Shown: positions 46,943-56,402, numbered from the stretch's first letter. The stretch is 64,000 nucleotides of DNA from Pseudanabaena sp. (GCA_003249015.1 QBLS01000010.1:62001-126000); one strand, 5' to 3'. The notes: generated by a model from the sequence alone, not told the origin. A program made the numbers and translations.

Positions 46943-47251
46943 ATGCTGGATAATTCCTCAGAAAAGGCAATTTCGCCTCGTCGAGTACTAGTCTGTCAAT
47001 ACCGCACCTGTCGTAAGGATGGTGCGGAACAAGTTTTAGTTGCTTTGCAGCAACAAGTTATAGAGAATGTAACGGTGGAAGCCTGTGGTTGTTTGGGTTT
47101 GTGCGGCTCTGGTCCAATGGTGCTAATCTTGCCCGATCAGGTTTATTACTGGCGGATGAATCCTCAAAAAATACAAAAAGTAACTGAATCGCATCTTTTA
47201 GCCAATCAGCCGATCGCGACAATGATGCATCCGCGACTACATCCGCAATAA
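46943..47251 (+). CDS. Thioredoxin-like [2Fe-2S] ferredoxin domain protein
   Basis: The protein has 102 residues. Cluster cysteines are visible in RVLVCQYRTCRKDGAEQVL (C-x4-C) and VEACGCLGLCGSGPMVLI (C-x3-C context), the pattern of thioredoxin-fold 2Fe-2S proteins. It is likely a small soluble electron carrier. It follows the universal stress gene by 16 bases and is followed by the triple-arm repeat. Confidence 0.88.
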   Translation: MLDNSSEKAISPRRVLVCQYRTCRKDGAEQVLVALQQQVIENVTVEACGCLGLCGSGPMVLILPDQVYYWRMNPQKIQKVTESHLLANQPIATMMHPRLHPQ

Positions 47252-47268
47252 TGCTGCGTATGTATGTT

Positions 47269-47345
47269 GGCTTCGACTTCGCTCAGCCAACGTATACTGT
47301 TGGCTGAGCGAAGTCGAAGATTGGTGGCTGAGCGAAGTCGAAGCC
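47269..47345. repeat. GGCTTCGACTTCGCTCAGCC element, three arms
   Basis: One forward arm (47269-47288) and two inverted arms (47302-47319, truncated by two bases, and 47326-47345). The middle AACGTATACTGTT closely matches that of the copy at 6624-6676, so this is one element family and the extra arm is a local duplication. It ends 13 bases before tatD. Confidence 0.85.
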
Positions 47346-47358
47346 TAGGGACTACTCA

Positions 47359-48018
47359 ATGTTTATTGACTTTCACACTCATCGCGATCGCCAAGCGCTT
47401 AATTTAATCAATTTACAAACTGTAGATGTAAAGCCGCAGTTGCAAGAACAGGATTTGCCAAATCTGTGTAGCTTAGGGCTACATCCTTGGTTTATAGAAG
47501 ATGATCTGTGGCAAGCGGCTTGGTTGACCTTAGAAAAATTAGCGAGTTGTTCGCAGGTAGTGGCGATCGGGGAATGTGGATTAGATCGTAATGTGGCTGT
47601 GCCGATGGAGCTACAAATCGCAGTTTTTGAGAAGCATATTCAATTGGCGGAATCTTTACGAAAACCCTTGGTAATTCATTGTGTCAGGGCTTTTGAACTG
47701 CTGATTATGCTCAAAAAGAATCACAAATCTTCAATACCTTGGATTATTCATGGATTTCATAAGAAGCAAGCTGTATTTCAGCAATTGCTGGGGCATGGAT
47801 TTTATTTTTCCTTTGGGGCGGCGATGTTAAACCATGACCAGATTGCTAAGGCGATCGCTACTGTGCCAGTGGGGCGTTTTCTCTTAGAAACTGACGATCG
47901 CGCTGATCTGCAAATAGAACAAATTTATGAATGCGCCGCCATGTTGCGCCAAATATCTTTAGAAACTCTGCAATCACAGCTAGTTGAAACTTATCAGCAG
48001 TTGACTGGGTTGGGCTGA
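47359..48018 (+). CDS. tatD: TatD family metal-dependent hydrolase
   Basis: The protein has 219 residues, somewhat shorter than the usual 250-265. The TIM-barrel metal ligands are visible: MFIDFHTHRD (His-x-His), VAIGECGLDRNV (Glu), LVIHCVRAFELL (His), WIIHGFHKK (His), and LLETDDRADL (Asp). TatD enzymes are DNases or deoxyribonuclease-like hydrolases. Its 3' end overlaps the convergent sbcD 3' end by 39 bases. Confidence 0.88.
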   Translation: MFIDFHTHRDRQALNLINLQTVDVKPQLQEQDLPNLCSLGLHPWFIEDDLWQAAWLTLEKLASCSQVVAIGECGLDRNVAVPMELQIAVFEKHIQLAESLRKPLVIHCVRAFELLIMLKKNHKSSIPWIIHGFHKKQAVFQQLLGHGFYFSFGAAMLNHDQIAKAIATVPVGRFLLETDDRADLQIEQIYECAAMLRQISLETLQSQLVETYQQLTGLG

Positions 48019-49263
48019 TTGGGCTTGTAGCTCATTTTCGTCCTCTAGCCCGATCTCGCTGAGTAATGCTTGGGCGGCGGCGAGCATTTCAGGTTCCAAA
48101 TTTTTTAAATCTTCGCGAGTACTGAGGTAGGTTTTCAAAGCGGTCATCGGATCGAGAGCTTCGGCAGTGCTAAGTTCGGGCAGTCGAGTACGGAGATTTT
48201 GGCTGACAACTTCGGGGATCAGAGCGTAATTATGGGCGATCTCCATTGCCTCATGGAGTAAGCGATCATCTATTTGCGCTAACTGTTCGGCTTTAACTTT
48301 GTAAATCAGCCTTGCGATCGCCTGCTCAATTTTTCCTTTTTGAATGGCTTTGAGCAACTTTCCTTGGGGATCTTCCGCTTGAGTGACATCCACCTCAATG
48401 GTTTTAAAAGTACGGGTAGGAATTGGACAAAACTCAAACTTGACATTTCCCTTTTCCACTTCTAGCCAGCAGTAACCCTTTGCTTCATTTTCTTCGCCAA
48501 AGCCTACTCGCTCGATGCTACCTGGATAAACCACGAGGGGCTGGGTTGCCAAAATTTGATGGCGATGCACATGACCGAGAGCCACATAGTCAAAAGCCTC
48601 ACGGGTCAACATCGACAGAGGTATGGTGAAGCCTTTGCCTGCCGCTAAAAATCGTTCGGCTCCGTAGGTTGCCGTATCGACCATCACATGTGCTAACAGA
48701 ATCGTCGGCAGTTGCGGATCTAATTTGCGAATTTCGCCTTCGATGACTACCTGTAGGCGATCGATCAAAAATTGACTAACTTCCATCATGGAGAAGCCTT
48801 CGGTTTCGGCTTTGGTGAGCAATGTAGATCTCGTAATCCAAGGCAAGGTAATAATCTGAATATTTCCTGCGGATGTGGAAATTTGATGGGTAGCGATCGC
48901 ATCGCCGACGGTGAAATTTGGCACAGCTAAGCTGCGATAGATGGCGAGACTGGCTCCGCCTACTCCTTGGGAATGTTGATCGTGATTGCCTACCAATAAA
49001 ACTGTGGGGATAGCAGCATCGGCAAGGCGGCGAAACTGCTTTGCAAAAGCTTGTTGCACCAATGGCGATGGTGTGGCATCGGGAAAAGCATCACCACCAA
49101 ATAGAACTAAGTCGGCTGGCTCATCGATTGCGCGATCAATACAAGTTGTGAGGGCAGCGGTAAAGTCTTCTAGGCGAGTATTTAATCCCGTTGTGGGATT
49201 GATTTTGCCGTGGGTGGTACTACCGAGATGGATATCGGAAAGATGCAGAACTTTGATCGCCAT
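47980..49263 (-). CDS. sbcD: SbcD/Mre11-type nuclease subunit (metallophosphoesterase)
   Basis: The protein has 427 residues. The N-terminal calcineurin-like domain has VLHLSDIHLGSTTHGK (Asp-x-His), LVLFGGDAFPD, VLLVGNHDQHSQG, LLAHVMVD and YVALGHVHRHQ, the full set of two-metal ligands. A C-terminal capping region follows. With SbcC it processes DNA hairpins and double-strand ends. No sbcC is present in this window. Hairpin cleavage is notable in a genome carrying so many palindromes (inference). Confidence 0.9.
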   Translation of the reverse strand: MAIKVLHLSDIHLGSTTHGKINPTTGLNTRLEDFTAALTTCIDRAIDEPADLVLFGGDAFPDATPSPLVQQAFAKQFRRLADAAIPTVLLVGNHDQHSQGVGGASLAIYRSLAVPNFTVGDAIATHQISTSAGNIQIITLPWITRSTLLTKAETEGFSMMEVSQFLIDRLQVVIEGEIRKLDPQLPTILLAHVMVDTATYGAERFLAAGKGFTIPLSMLTREAFDYVALGHVHRHQILATQPLVVYPGSIERVGFGEENEAKGYCWLEVEKGNVKFEFCPIPTRTFKTIEVDVTQAEDPQGKLLKAIQKGKIEQAIARLIYKVKAEQLAQIDDRLLHEAMEIAHNYALIPEVVSQNLRTRLPELSTAEALDPMTALKTYLSTREDLKNLEPEMLAAAQALLSEIGLEDENELQAQSAQPSQLLISFN

Positions 49264-49276
49264 ATGTTAATCCCAA

Positions 49277-49309
49277 TTAGAGAGGCAGCGCTCCGCGCCG
49301 CCTCTCTAA
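49277..49309. repeat. Palindrome upstream of sbcD
   Basis: 10-bp arms TTAGAGAGGC with an imperfect GCGC-rich centre, between the TPR gene end and sbcD start. Confidence 0.6.
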
Positions 49310-49350
49310 AATATACTGCTGTGAGCCGCCCGCGAAGCAGGCAGCTCTTT

Positions 49351-50121
49351 TTAGAGGCTGGCTAAAACCTGTTTAGCAGTTTGAATTTGTTCGTTGCTAA
49401 AACCTGCTTCATTGAGAAAGTTTAAAAATTCAGCACTGCGATATCTCGCATCGATCGCAACTGCCTCACCAAATACCTTCTTAGCAAGCCCTTGATCCCC
49501 TGCTGTCCATTGCGCGATCGCCTTAGCCACAAAGGGATGGGGATTAGTGGGTTCTAGTTCCATTGCGCTTTGGGCATAGGCGATCGCTAAGTCATATTGT
49601 TGGAGTCTTTGATAGGCAAGGCTGAGGTTGTAATGGGCAATCTCATTGTCGGGTTTGAGCAGGGCTGCCCAACTATGCAAAATCACGGATTGAGGTAAAT
49701 CACCCTTCACTAAATAGACAATGCCGATCGCATTAAAAGCAGGTAATGAATTAGGCGATCGGTAAATTACTTCCCACAGCGATGTAGCGGCAGCTTCATG
49801 TTGTTTAGATAAATGTTGTGTCCAGCCGAGGATGATCCTGCCATTTAAATTCTGGGGATCGAGTTCTACGGATTTCTGGAGAGCGGCGATCGCTTCTTCA
49901 AAGCGCTCCTGCTGGCGATAGCTCAGTCCTTCCTGTCGATAGCGATCGGCGGCGCGTTGATCTTCTTTACTTACAGGTTTAGGTGTAGCGATCGCAGATG
50001 ATGCGAACCAAAGTAAAAAACATAGCCAAAGACTAAGGCGCAGCGTCTTGTGCCATAGTCTTTGGGTGGAAATTAAGGTTGATCGGCTCACACGCAAGCC
50101 TTTATAACAATTTGTTTGCAT
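49351..50121 (-). CDS. Exported or membrane-anchored TPR protein
   Basis: The protein has 256 residues from ATG 50121 (MQTNCYKGLRVSRS). The frame is open 16 codons further, but that part is the translation of the GGCTTCGACTTCG repeat, so the inner start is chosen. A hydrophobic signal/anchor LRLSLWLCFLLWFASSAIA is followed by about four to five TPR units (GLSYRQQERFEEAIAALQKS, AHYNLSLAYQRLQQYDLAIA). It is likely a periplasmic scaffold. Function unknown. Confidence 0.85.
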   Translation of the reverse strand: MQTNCYKGLRVSRSTLISTQRLWHKTLRLSLWLCFLLWFASSAIATPKPVSKEDQRAADRYRQEGLSYRQQERFEEAIAALQKSVELDPQNLNGRIILGWTQHLSKQHEAAATSLWEVIYRSPNSLPAFNAIGIVYLVKGDLPQSVILHSWAALLKPDNEIAHYNLSLAYQRLQQYDLAIAYAQSAMELEPTNPHPFVAKAIAQWTAGDQGLAKKVFGEAVAIDARYRSAEFLNFLNEAGFSNEQIQTAKQVLASL

Positions 50122-50141
50122 GGCAATCCGAACTTGTCTAA

Positions 50142-50210
50142 GGCTTCGACTTCGTTCAGCCAACGCCAACCGTTGGTTGAGCGAAGCGTTGCACTGAGCT
50201 TGTCGAAGCG
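50142..50210. repeat. Degenerate copy of the GGCTTCGACTTCGCTCAGCC element
   Basis: It begins GGCTTCGACTTCGTTCAGCC (one change), followed by a middle CAACGCCAACCGTTGG-type segment and inverted arms TTGAGCGAAGCG and CTGAGCTTGTCGAAGCG. Compared with the copy at 47.3 kb it has diverged. It lies just upstream of the TPR gene start. Confidence 0.75.
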
Positions 50211-50225
50211 CCGAAGACCTTTAAA

Positions 50226-50261
50226 AATAATAATGACGGCATTTATGCCGTCATTATTATT
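50226..50261. terminator. Palindrome, 17-bp arms
   Basis: Perfect arms AATAATAATGACGGCAT with loop TT, abutting the stop of the 346-aa membrane protein gene (50260). It is probably its terminator. Confidence 0.8.
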
Positions 50262-51300
50262 ATTTGCTAGCGCTGATCTGTCGATAGGCTCTAGATACCA
50301 GCTTGTCATTTAAAAAAGTCGCATTCATGCTTAGTTCTGGGCTTGACCAGCTAATAATCACGGCGCGATCGCCATACTTAGGATCGATCGCCAAGGGTTT
50401 CCCTTCCTTCCCTAAAATGTCCGCAACTTGGTCATAGCGCATTCCCCTTTGCAAACAAACGTAGTTTTTAAGGGAAACCGCAGGAATGCCACAACGATAC
50501 TTAGCACTGGTCATGTTGGTATCGTGGTGTTGTGCTGGCAAAAGCGCAAGATTGAATGATGGTGGGGATAGGGACTCGATCAGCCAGAAAGCGGCAATCA
50601 TGATCACGCCCAAAATCAAAACATCTTCAATAATGGAACGCACTAAGTTGCGTTGATGGCGGCGCTTGATTTGCTGGGTTTTTTCCTTGGTCCAGTTTTC
50701 CCAAGGGAATGTATCCACCCACTCGATAGTTTCGGTAAACTTAGCTACTGCTGTATTTTTGACCGCTTCTAAAGCCCCCTTCGGATCGCGAATTGTAATC
50801 CGACTCGCAGTTCTTGCTCCTTCTAATGTTTTCGGATCGGTTAACCAACCACGAAAACGATTAACAATTTGTCCCGCCCTTGATTTTCCCTTGGTCAGGC
50901 TAGTTTTGGAGCCATTACGCGCAGGCGATCGCTGACCATTTTTGGCAAGGGCATTACTTGGCAGTTTTGCTGGCGCAGCTATAAAAGCGATATCCCGCCC
51001 CTGTACCAAGATTGGTTCCGCTTCACCAATGGCATAAAATTCCCATTCAATGCGTCTTACGCCGACAAGCTGCAAGCGATTGAAGTAGCGGTCAATACTC
51101 TGTGTGAATTCGTTAAGGCGATCGCGATCAGAATTAGAAACGATCAAGGTAAAAGCAATGGAAAGAACCTGCTGTTCAAACTTAAATTCAGTCTGCTCTG
51201 CCGCTACTAGATCCATGTAGTCGGAGGCAAGACTAATCAAGACGTGCTGCAATTTCTGCCAAGCGTGTCTATCTTCAAGATTTAATCGCACTGCTTTCAT
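50260..51300 (-). CDS. Membrane protein of unknown function with C-terminal SmpA/OmlA-like domain
   Basis: The protein has 346 residues and no named family that I recognise. The N-terminal 130 residues look like a soluble alpha/beta domain (LTLIVSNSDRDRLNEF, VRRIEWEFYAIGEAEPI). A basic linker follows, then one membrane helix (about 223-245, IIEDVLILGVIMIAAFWLIE). The last 75 residues (CGIPAVSLKNYVCLQRGMRY and DQVADILGKEGKPL) resemble the SmpA/OmlA or BLIP-like fold, where a 'GMxYxQVxxILG' turn is typical, and would be periplasmic. It lies downstream of tpsB on the same strand. Confidence 0.7.
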   Translation of the reverse strand: MKAVRLNLEDRHAWQKLQHVLISLASDYMDLVAAEQTEFKFEQQVLSIAFTLIVSNSDRDRLNEFTQSIDRYFNRLQLVGVRRIEWEFYAIGEAEPILVQGRDIAFIAAPAKLPSNALAKNGQRSPARNGSKTSLTKGKSRAGQIVNRFRGWLTDPKTLEGARTASRITIRDPKGALEAVKNTAVAKFTETIEWVDTFPWENWTKEKTQQIKRRHQRNLVRSIIEDVLILGVIMIAAFWLIESLSPPSFNLALLPAQHHDTNMTSAKYRCGIPAVSLKNYVCLQRGMRYDQVADILGKEGKPLAIDPKYGDRAVIISWSSPELSMNATFLNDKLVSRAYRQISASK

Positions 51301-51476
51301 GGTTTTTCCTCGTCACCGACCTTCACTTCAGGTCTCATCGTCATAGGTAATATTGATTTTCTGGACAGCAAAAATATTTTGGAAATATCTTTGACTGTCC
51401 TAGCTTCTAACAAGCTTGATATTACCCAGAACGTTGTTTTTGTTAACACAAGGTCGAAAACTACACCAAAGAAATA

Positions 51477-51499
51477 GTGGCGGTGCTTCGCGCCGCCAC
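51477..51499. terminator. Small palindrome after tpsB
   Basis: GTGGCGG/CCGCCAC arms with a 9-nt middle TGCTTCGCG, 24 bases past the tpsB stop. A short CAGCGCAAAGCACTG-type hairpin follows. Confidence 0.6.
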
Positions 51500-51523
51500 A
51501 AATTACAGTGCTTTGCGCTGTAA

Positions 51524-53290
51524 TTAAAACAAGTTGTAAAGTAATGAAAAGTAAAGTCCGCTTTCTTGTAAGGTTTTGCGGCTATTTTGGACTGACACTA
51601 GGGGAATACCATAGTCAAACCTCGCAGTTAGGCGATCGCCCATATTCCAACGTAGTCCCAATCCAGAACTAACTAAAAAGTTTTGAGCAGGATTTGCATC
51701 ACCAGAGCTAGTCCAAGTTAGTCCCGTATCAATAAAAGGCACTAGTTGCAATAAGCCTGCAATTTCAGGAGCGCGTAATACAGGAAGACGGAATTCCACT
51801 GTCAAGTTTGCCCCATTGTCACCAAACAGCAAATCTTGACGATAGCCGCGCAAGCTCTCCTGTCCGCCCAACCCAATTTGCTCTAGGGGAACTAAAGCGC
51901 GATCAGCTAGCTGCATATCTCCGCGTAGCAACAACAGGGTGTCAGGCGCAAGCAAATTTACATACTGAGCCTGTCCACGCCATGATACAAACCTGCCATC
52001 GGGAGGCTGGCTATTGATATTTGCGCCCAGTAGCCCTGTGCCAAGACTAAACTGCGATCGCGCAGCAAAGACAGACTGACTGCTGCGCTGCGTATATTCT
52101 TGAAAGAATCTAAAAACTGATAGCTTGGTAATGCCATTATTGTCAGCCCCTGCGGAGAGGGGAAATGGCACAGCTAAAATGCTCGACAAACTCTCGCGGT
52201 AGGAAGCAGCGAAGCCGATCGCTAGTTCTTGATCGATTTTTTGGATAATTGGCTGGCGATAGGTCAAATCGTAGGCAGTGGAATTGGAATAGATATCTAA
52301 AGAATTGAATGGCTGCTCAATCACATTACTATTGCCATTGCTAAAAGCTAGGGAAATCGTGCCGTTGTAAGGATTGATCGGAATGGTGTAACTGAGATCG
52401 TAGCTATTAGAACCATCGGTATTGCTATAGCCTGCAGTCAGGCGATCACCCATCCCTGTTAAGTTATTTTCACTAAACTGCACGCGGCGGCGAAATGTCC
52501 CCACACTGGGAGCGCGATTGTTATCAAGGGATAGTTGTAAATTAGTGGTTTTTGCTTCAGTAAACTCCACATTAAGAATATTTTGACCTGCCCGATCGCC
52601 TGCGGCTAGTTCTGCTGTGATGCTGGTCAATAAAGGATCAATTTGCAGCAATTGCAGTGCTTCGATCAAGCGATCGCGGTTTAGCGGTTTAGCTGTGGCA
52701 ACTTCTAAGCGTGATCGCACATATTCAGGATTTAACCTTGAGCCTCCCGATACCTTGATCTCTTGCAGACTCCCTTCGATAACCTGAATCTTGACTGTCC
52801 CTTCATTAAGATTTTGGGTGGGGATAAAAGCCCCAGAGGTGATGTAACCATTACTGACATATAGATCGGTAATTGCGGAACGGGTTTGCAATAATTCGGC
52901 AAAGGAGATGGGGCGATTGGTAAAAGACTCAACAGCTTTGGCTAGTTCTGCTTCACTAAATACGGTACTACCCACAACTTCAAAGCGTTTGACAACGATT
53001 TTTTCTGAACCTGTGTTTTCGAGAATAGGTGAAGGCTGTGCGGGTGGAGGCGCTAACAGTTGATCGGGCGAGGGTAATTGGGGCAGTGTCTGAGGCAATG
53101 CTGGGGGACGGGGCGGTACTACTATGGACGGTGTGTTTGCGTTTTGTGCGATCGCCACAAGTGGAAAGAAACAATTTACCGTAATCCCCAACAAACTTGA
53201 AATTGATACCAACCTGAGACTCTTGGTCAAATATCTGCTTTGGGAAGGACACTTTTTTGAAGTGAATGGCTGATAAAAGTGAGCTTTCAT
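51524..53290 (-). CDS. TpsB/FhaC-ShlB family outer-membrane transporter
   Basis: The protein has 588 residues. A signal peptide (VSISSLLGITVNCFFPLVAIA) precedes a Pro-rich linker (about 55-90). POTRA domains run from about 95 to 245 (VVKRFEVVGSTVFSEAELAK, VKIQVIEGSLQEIKVSGG). The C-terminal FhaC-type beta-barrel includes the conserved L6 motif region LRGYRQDLLFGDNG and ends in aromatic YFSLLYNLF, as outer-membrane proteins do. It exports a TpsA partner to the surface. The probable partner is the TPS-domain protein at 58102-62007, encoded in the same orientation 5 kb upstream. Confidence 0.94.
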   Translation of the reverse strand: MKAHFYQPFTSKKCPSQSRYLTKSLRLVSISSLLGITVNCFFPLVAIAQNANTPSIVVPPRPPALPQTLPQLPSPDQLLAPPPAQPSPILENTGSEKIVVKRFEVVGSTVFSEAELAKAVESFTNRPISFAELLQTRSAITDLYVSNGYITSGAFIPTQNLNEGTVKIQVIEGSLQEIKVSGGSRLNPEYVRSRLEVATAKPLNRDRLIEALQLLQIDPLLTSITAELAAGDRAGQNILNVEFTEAKTTNLQLSLDNNRAPSVGTFRRRVQFSENNLTGMGDRLTAGYSNTDGSNSYDLSYTIPINPYNGTISLAFSNGNSNVIEQPFNSLDIYSNSTAYDLTYRQPIIQKIDQELAIGFAASYRESLSSILAVPFPLSAGADNNGITKLSVFRFFQEYTQRSSQSVFAARSQFSLGTGLLGANINSQPPDGRFVSWRGQAQYVNLLAPDTLLLLRGDMQLADRALVPLEQIGLGGQESLRGYRQDLLFGDNGANLTVEFRLPVLRAPEIAGLLQLVPFIDTGLTWTSSGDANPAQNFLVSSGLGLRWNMGDRLTARFDYGIPLVSVQNSRKTLQESGLYFSLLYNLF

Positions 53291-53393
53291 GTAGGTTAGG
53301 TAGTTTATTTGGAATGTAATTTTGCGAACAAATTAAGTGAATTTAAAAACTAAGAGATCTGCGCTGCCCACTGGGCGGGTGTTTTAAAATCAC

Positions 53394-56141
53394 CTAGAGC
53401 CAATTGCCTAATAAAACAAAGGGAGCCCAAAAGTAGGGGTGGTTGTAAGCCTCTTCTTTGATCAGGGTCTGTTGAGCAAATCTCAAGGACTCTGCTTTAG
53501 TCACATCTCTACTAGACAAACTTTGATAAAGGGCAATCATAAATTTAGAAGTAGCGGCATCATCTACCGACCAAAGAGAAGCGATCGTGCTTCTTGCCCC
53601 TGCTCTCACTGCCATGCCTGCCATGCCCAGAGCTGCCCGTTTATCGCCCACCGCAGTCTGGCAAGCACTCAAAATCAGTAACTCAATCGGTTCTGTATCG
53701 CTACGATTTTTAGCACTCAGTAACTGGGTGAGATTTTCAATATTAAGACGACCATCATAAGTAAGTAAAAATGTATCAACTAATTGGGAACTGAAGTTTC
53801 CATGAGTCGCTAAGTGAATAATCGGAACAGGCGTAGTAGCTAGTTCCTTCTCAATATTGCTGGTTGTAAATTCGGTATCGAGTAAGACCCGCGCTGTTGG
53901 TAATTGATTGCGGACTTCTTGCAGCTCTAGAGTAACGCTCGGTAATGCTGAAAATCCTTGCTGAGCATCAGTCAAACCGCCCGTTAGCGCTGACAGCTTT
54001 TGTTTCGCGATCGGTTTGGGATCAACTAGCTGTAGCCCTGGAGTCAAGGCAATACTATACTTTTCCATCAAAAACTGTTTGCCATCATTGAGAACAGCCA
54101 TCGGGATATTTCTAAGAGACCCATCCAGCACAAACACGATCGTCTTAACCTGATCCTGATCCAAATCGGCGGCAATGGGACGAATCATCCAGTTATAGAG
54201 TCTCTGACTGTTTTCCAAATAATCCAGTGATGAAAAATCGCGCAAGTCATTTCGCAACTCTGACACAATTAGATCAATTTCCTCGACTGGAACTGCTGTA
54301 GAGTAATGCTTGAGAGGCTGTTGCGGAAGACTCACAATGACTTCGAGGCGATCTTCTAAGATAATCGGATAAATTACCGCAGCCTTGGCATCAACTTTAT
54401 TGATATCAATTTGCGCTGCATTGAGGCAGTCTGCTCTAAAGAAATTAACTAATTCTGCTAATTGGAGAGACTCAATAACGGATTGAGCTTTAGTTAAATT
54501 TTTTTGTTTTTCATCTGCAACGACCGTGGATTGTTCAGTTTGTAATAAAAGGCTCACAAACTGACGATAGACAGGTTCAACACTTTCTCGAAAAGAAAAC
54601 TGTACATTGGCACTAATAAAAGCCAGATCGCTTCGCAACTGAGTGAGGGTTTTGATTGATTCTGAATAGGCAGCGATCGCATCCTTAGTATCTCCCTTAG
54701 CCTTGTACAGCCGCCCCAGTTGCCATTGCCAGCGATAGGCAATATCGGGAGCCTTGATGGATTGCGCGATCGCCAAAGCTTTCTCAGTTAGAGCGATCGC
54801 CTCAGTGATCTGTTGAGACTGTTCATACCCTGATCCCAAACTACCTAACGCATAAGCAAGGCTGTATTGATCACCTAGATCCTGCGCTTGTTGGACGGCT
54901 CTGGCTAATACCTGTGCTGCATTGAAGCGAAGACTAGCTTGAGATGTCTGCGGTGCTAACTTAGCTAACTTTAAGGTGGTATCTCCATAATTAATCAGCG
55001 CTCTAATGTTACTGACATTTTTTGGCAAATCAGCGATGTTTGAGGCAATTGCACTGTGAACTTGGGAAGCTGCGGCAAAATTCTCAAGTTCTATTTCTAG
55101 AGCCAAGAGACTCAGTTGCGCCTGAAGTTTTGTATTTGTTTTTGAAGCTAGCTGCACTGCACGACTATAGGATTGCCATGCTCCTTCGAGATTGTCTTCA
55201 GACTTTAAGATATTGGCTAACTCCACTAAAATCAGGCTTTGCTGATCTCTAATATCTGCAATTGCCGAGCTAGCAGATTTTTCGACTTGATCTAAAATTT
55301 TCCAGCCAATGTCCAAATTTTGTTTGGCGAGATTAAGCTCTCCCGTTAGCTTCAGAATTTCACCATAGCGGCTAAATCCGATCGCTTTGAGTAAAGAATC
55401 TGGCTGACTTTGTAGCTTGGGCAGGAGATCCTCCAGAATTTGCCGCGATCGCCGATAAAATCCTTGGTTCTTAAGAGCCTGTTCTTGATTGAGAATATTC
55501 CGAATTTTTCCTACTTCGTCTCCAGTTTGGTCATATAAAATTTCCGCCTCTTTCCAAAAAACTAGTGCTTTCTCTGTCTTTCCAGTAGAAATTGATAAAT
55601 TTCCGCTGGTATCTAAAGCTCTCGCGATTTCCCTCTGACTTTCTTTAGTCACTGGCGTAAGCGATCGCGCCACTTGCAGACTTTGACTAATGCTCTTTTC
55701 CGCCAGTTGCCATTCGCCCAGCCCTTGATAGGCTAAGGATAGGTTGTTGAAAGTAGTAGATAGCGCCAAAAGTTGATTCTGCTGCTGATAAATTGAGGCA
55801 ACTTGTTTCCATCTCTCTATGGCTTCTCGCAGTTGACCCGACTCATAGAGAGCTTTACCTTGATCAAATAATCCTGATGGATTCTCTGATAGGTTAAGTT
55901 TTGAATTACTTTTTAAATTAGTGAGATTTACCCGTTGTAAAGAATTGTTAAAAGCGTCAACCACCAATGGTTGAGATATAGCCGCGATCGCTGATAACAC
56001 AAAGACTAAGGTAATATTTAGTACTTTATTTAGTACTTTTCTTTGCCATTTTTTATAAACTTCTGAAAAGCTGAAAAAAATTATCTTTTCTAAATTTTTT
56101 TTGGTATTAAGAGCTACTTTTAACAGCTTCCCGATCTTCAT
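53394..56141 (-). CDS. TPR-CHAT domain protein (caspase-like protease)
   Basis: The protein has 915 residues. A hydrophobic segment (VLNITLVFVLSAIAAISQPL, about 40-60) may be a signal peptide or anchor. TPR units fill about 90-520 (GKALYESGQLREAIERWKQV, SLAYQGLGEWQLAEKSI). The CHAT domain (about 620-915) has the catalytic His in PIIHLATHGNFSS and Cys in ELLILSACQTAVGDKRAA, and ends RSTIASLWSVDDAATSKFM. CHAT proteases are caspase/separase relatives. In cyanobacteria they often lie beside two-partner-secretion genes. Its gene ends 103 bases before tpsB starts, so an operon is likely. The protease target is unknown. Confidence 0.93.
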   Translation of the reverse strand: MKIGKLLKVALNTKKNLEKIIFFSFSEVYKKWQRKVLNKVLNITLVFVLSAIAAISQPLVVDAFNNSLQRVNLTNLKSNSKLNLSENPSGLFDQGKALYESGQLREAIERWKQVASIYQQQNQLLALSTTFNNLSLAYQGLGEWQLAEKSISQSLQVARSLTPVTKESQREIARALDTSGNLSISTGKTEKALVFWKEAEILYDQTGDEVGKIRNILNQEQALKNQGFYRRSRQILEDLLPKLQSQPDSLLKAIGFSRYGEILKLTGELNLAKQNLDIGWKILDQVEKSASSAIADIRDQQSLILVELANILKSEDNLEGAWQSYSRAVQLASKTNTKLQAQLSLLALEIELENFAAASQVHSAIASNIADLPKNVSNIRALINYGDTTLKLAKLAPQTSQASLRFNAAQVLARAVQQAQDLGDQYSLAYALGSLGSGYEQSQQITEAIALTEKALAIAQSIKAPDIAYRWQWQLGRLYKAKGDTKDAIAAYSESIKTLTQLRSDLAFISANVQFSFRESVEPVYRQFVSLLLQTEQSTVVADEKQKNLTKAQSVIESLQLAELVNFFRADCLNAAQIDINKVDAKAAVIYPIILEDRLEVIVSLPQQPLKHYSTAVPVEEIDLIVSELRNDLRDFSSLDYLENSQRLYNWMIRPIAADLDQDQVKTIVFVLDGSLRNIPMAVLNDGKQFLMEKYSIALTPGLQLVDPKPIAKQKLSALTGGLTDAQQGFSALPSVTLELQEVRNQLPTARVLLDTEFTTSNIEKELATTPVPIIHLATHGNFSSQLVDTFLLTYDGRLNIENLTQLLSAKNRSDTEPIELLILSACQTAVGDKRAALGMAGMAVRAGARSTIASLWSVDDAATSKFMIALYQSLSSRDVTKAESLRFAQQTLIKEEAYNHPYFWAPFVLLGNWL

Positions 56142-56292
56142 AAGTTTATCTCTAACAAGTACTTTAATAAATAGTAATTCTTCTAACTGAATAGGTTTTT
56201 ATGTTTGATTTTACCTAACTACTTATCAGAAACTTATTCTATTTCAGTAAGCTTTTTTAAGATATAAGCCAAATAAAGGGTGGCAATTTAAA

Positions 56293-56341
56293 TCTCAAAA
56301 GAGTAATGGCGGCGCATTGCGCCGCCATTACTCTTTTGAGA
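56293..56341. repeat. Palindrome, 23-bp arms, GGCGGCGC centre
   Basis: Perfect 23-bp arms with loop ATT. Its centre ATGGCGGCGC/GCGCCGCCAT is identical to that of 44063-44121, while the outer arms differ. Confidence 0.85.
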
Positions 56342-56355
56342 CATTATGTAGTACG

Positions 56356-56402
56356 AAAGAATTTTTGAAAGCACCGCGAAGCGGTGCTTTCAAAAATTCT
56401 TT
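56356..56402. repeat. Palindrome, 22-bp arms, GAA loop
   Basis: Perfect arms AAAGAATTTTTGAAAGCACC plus GC. Similar arms occur in the palindrome at 8819-8867. Confidence 0.85.
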
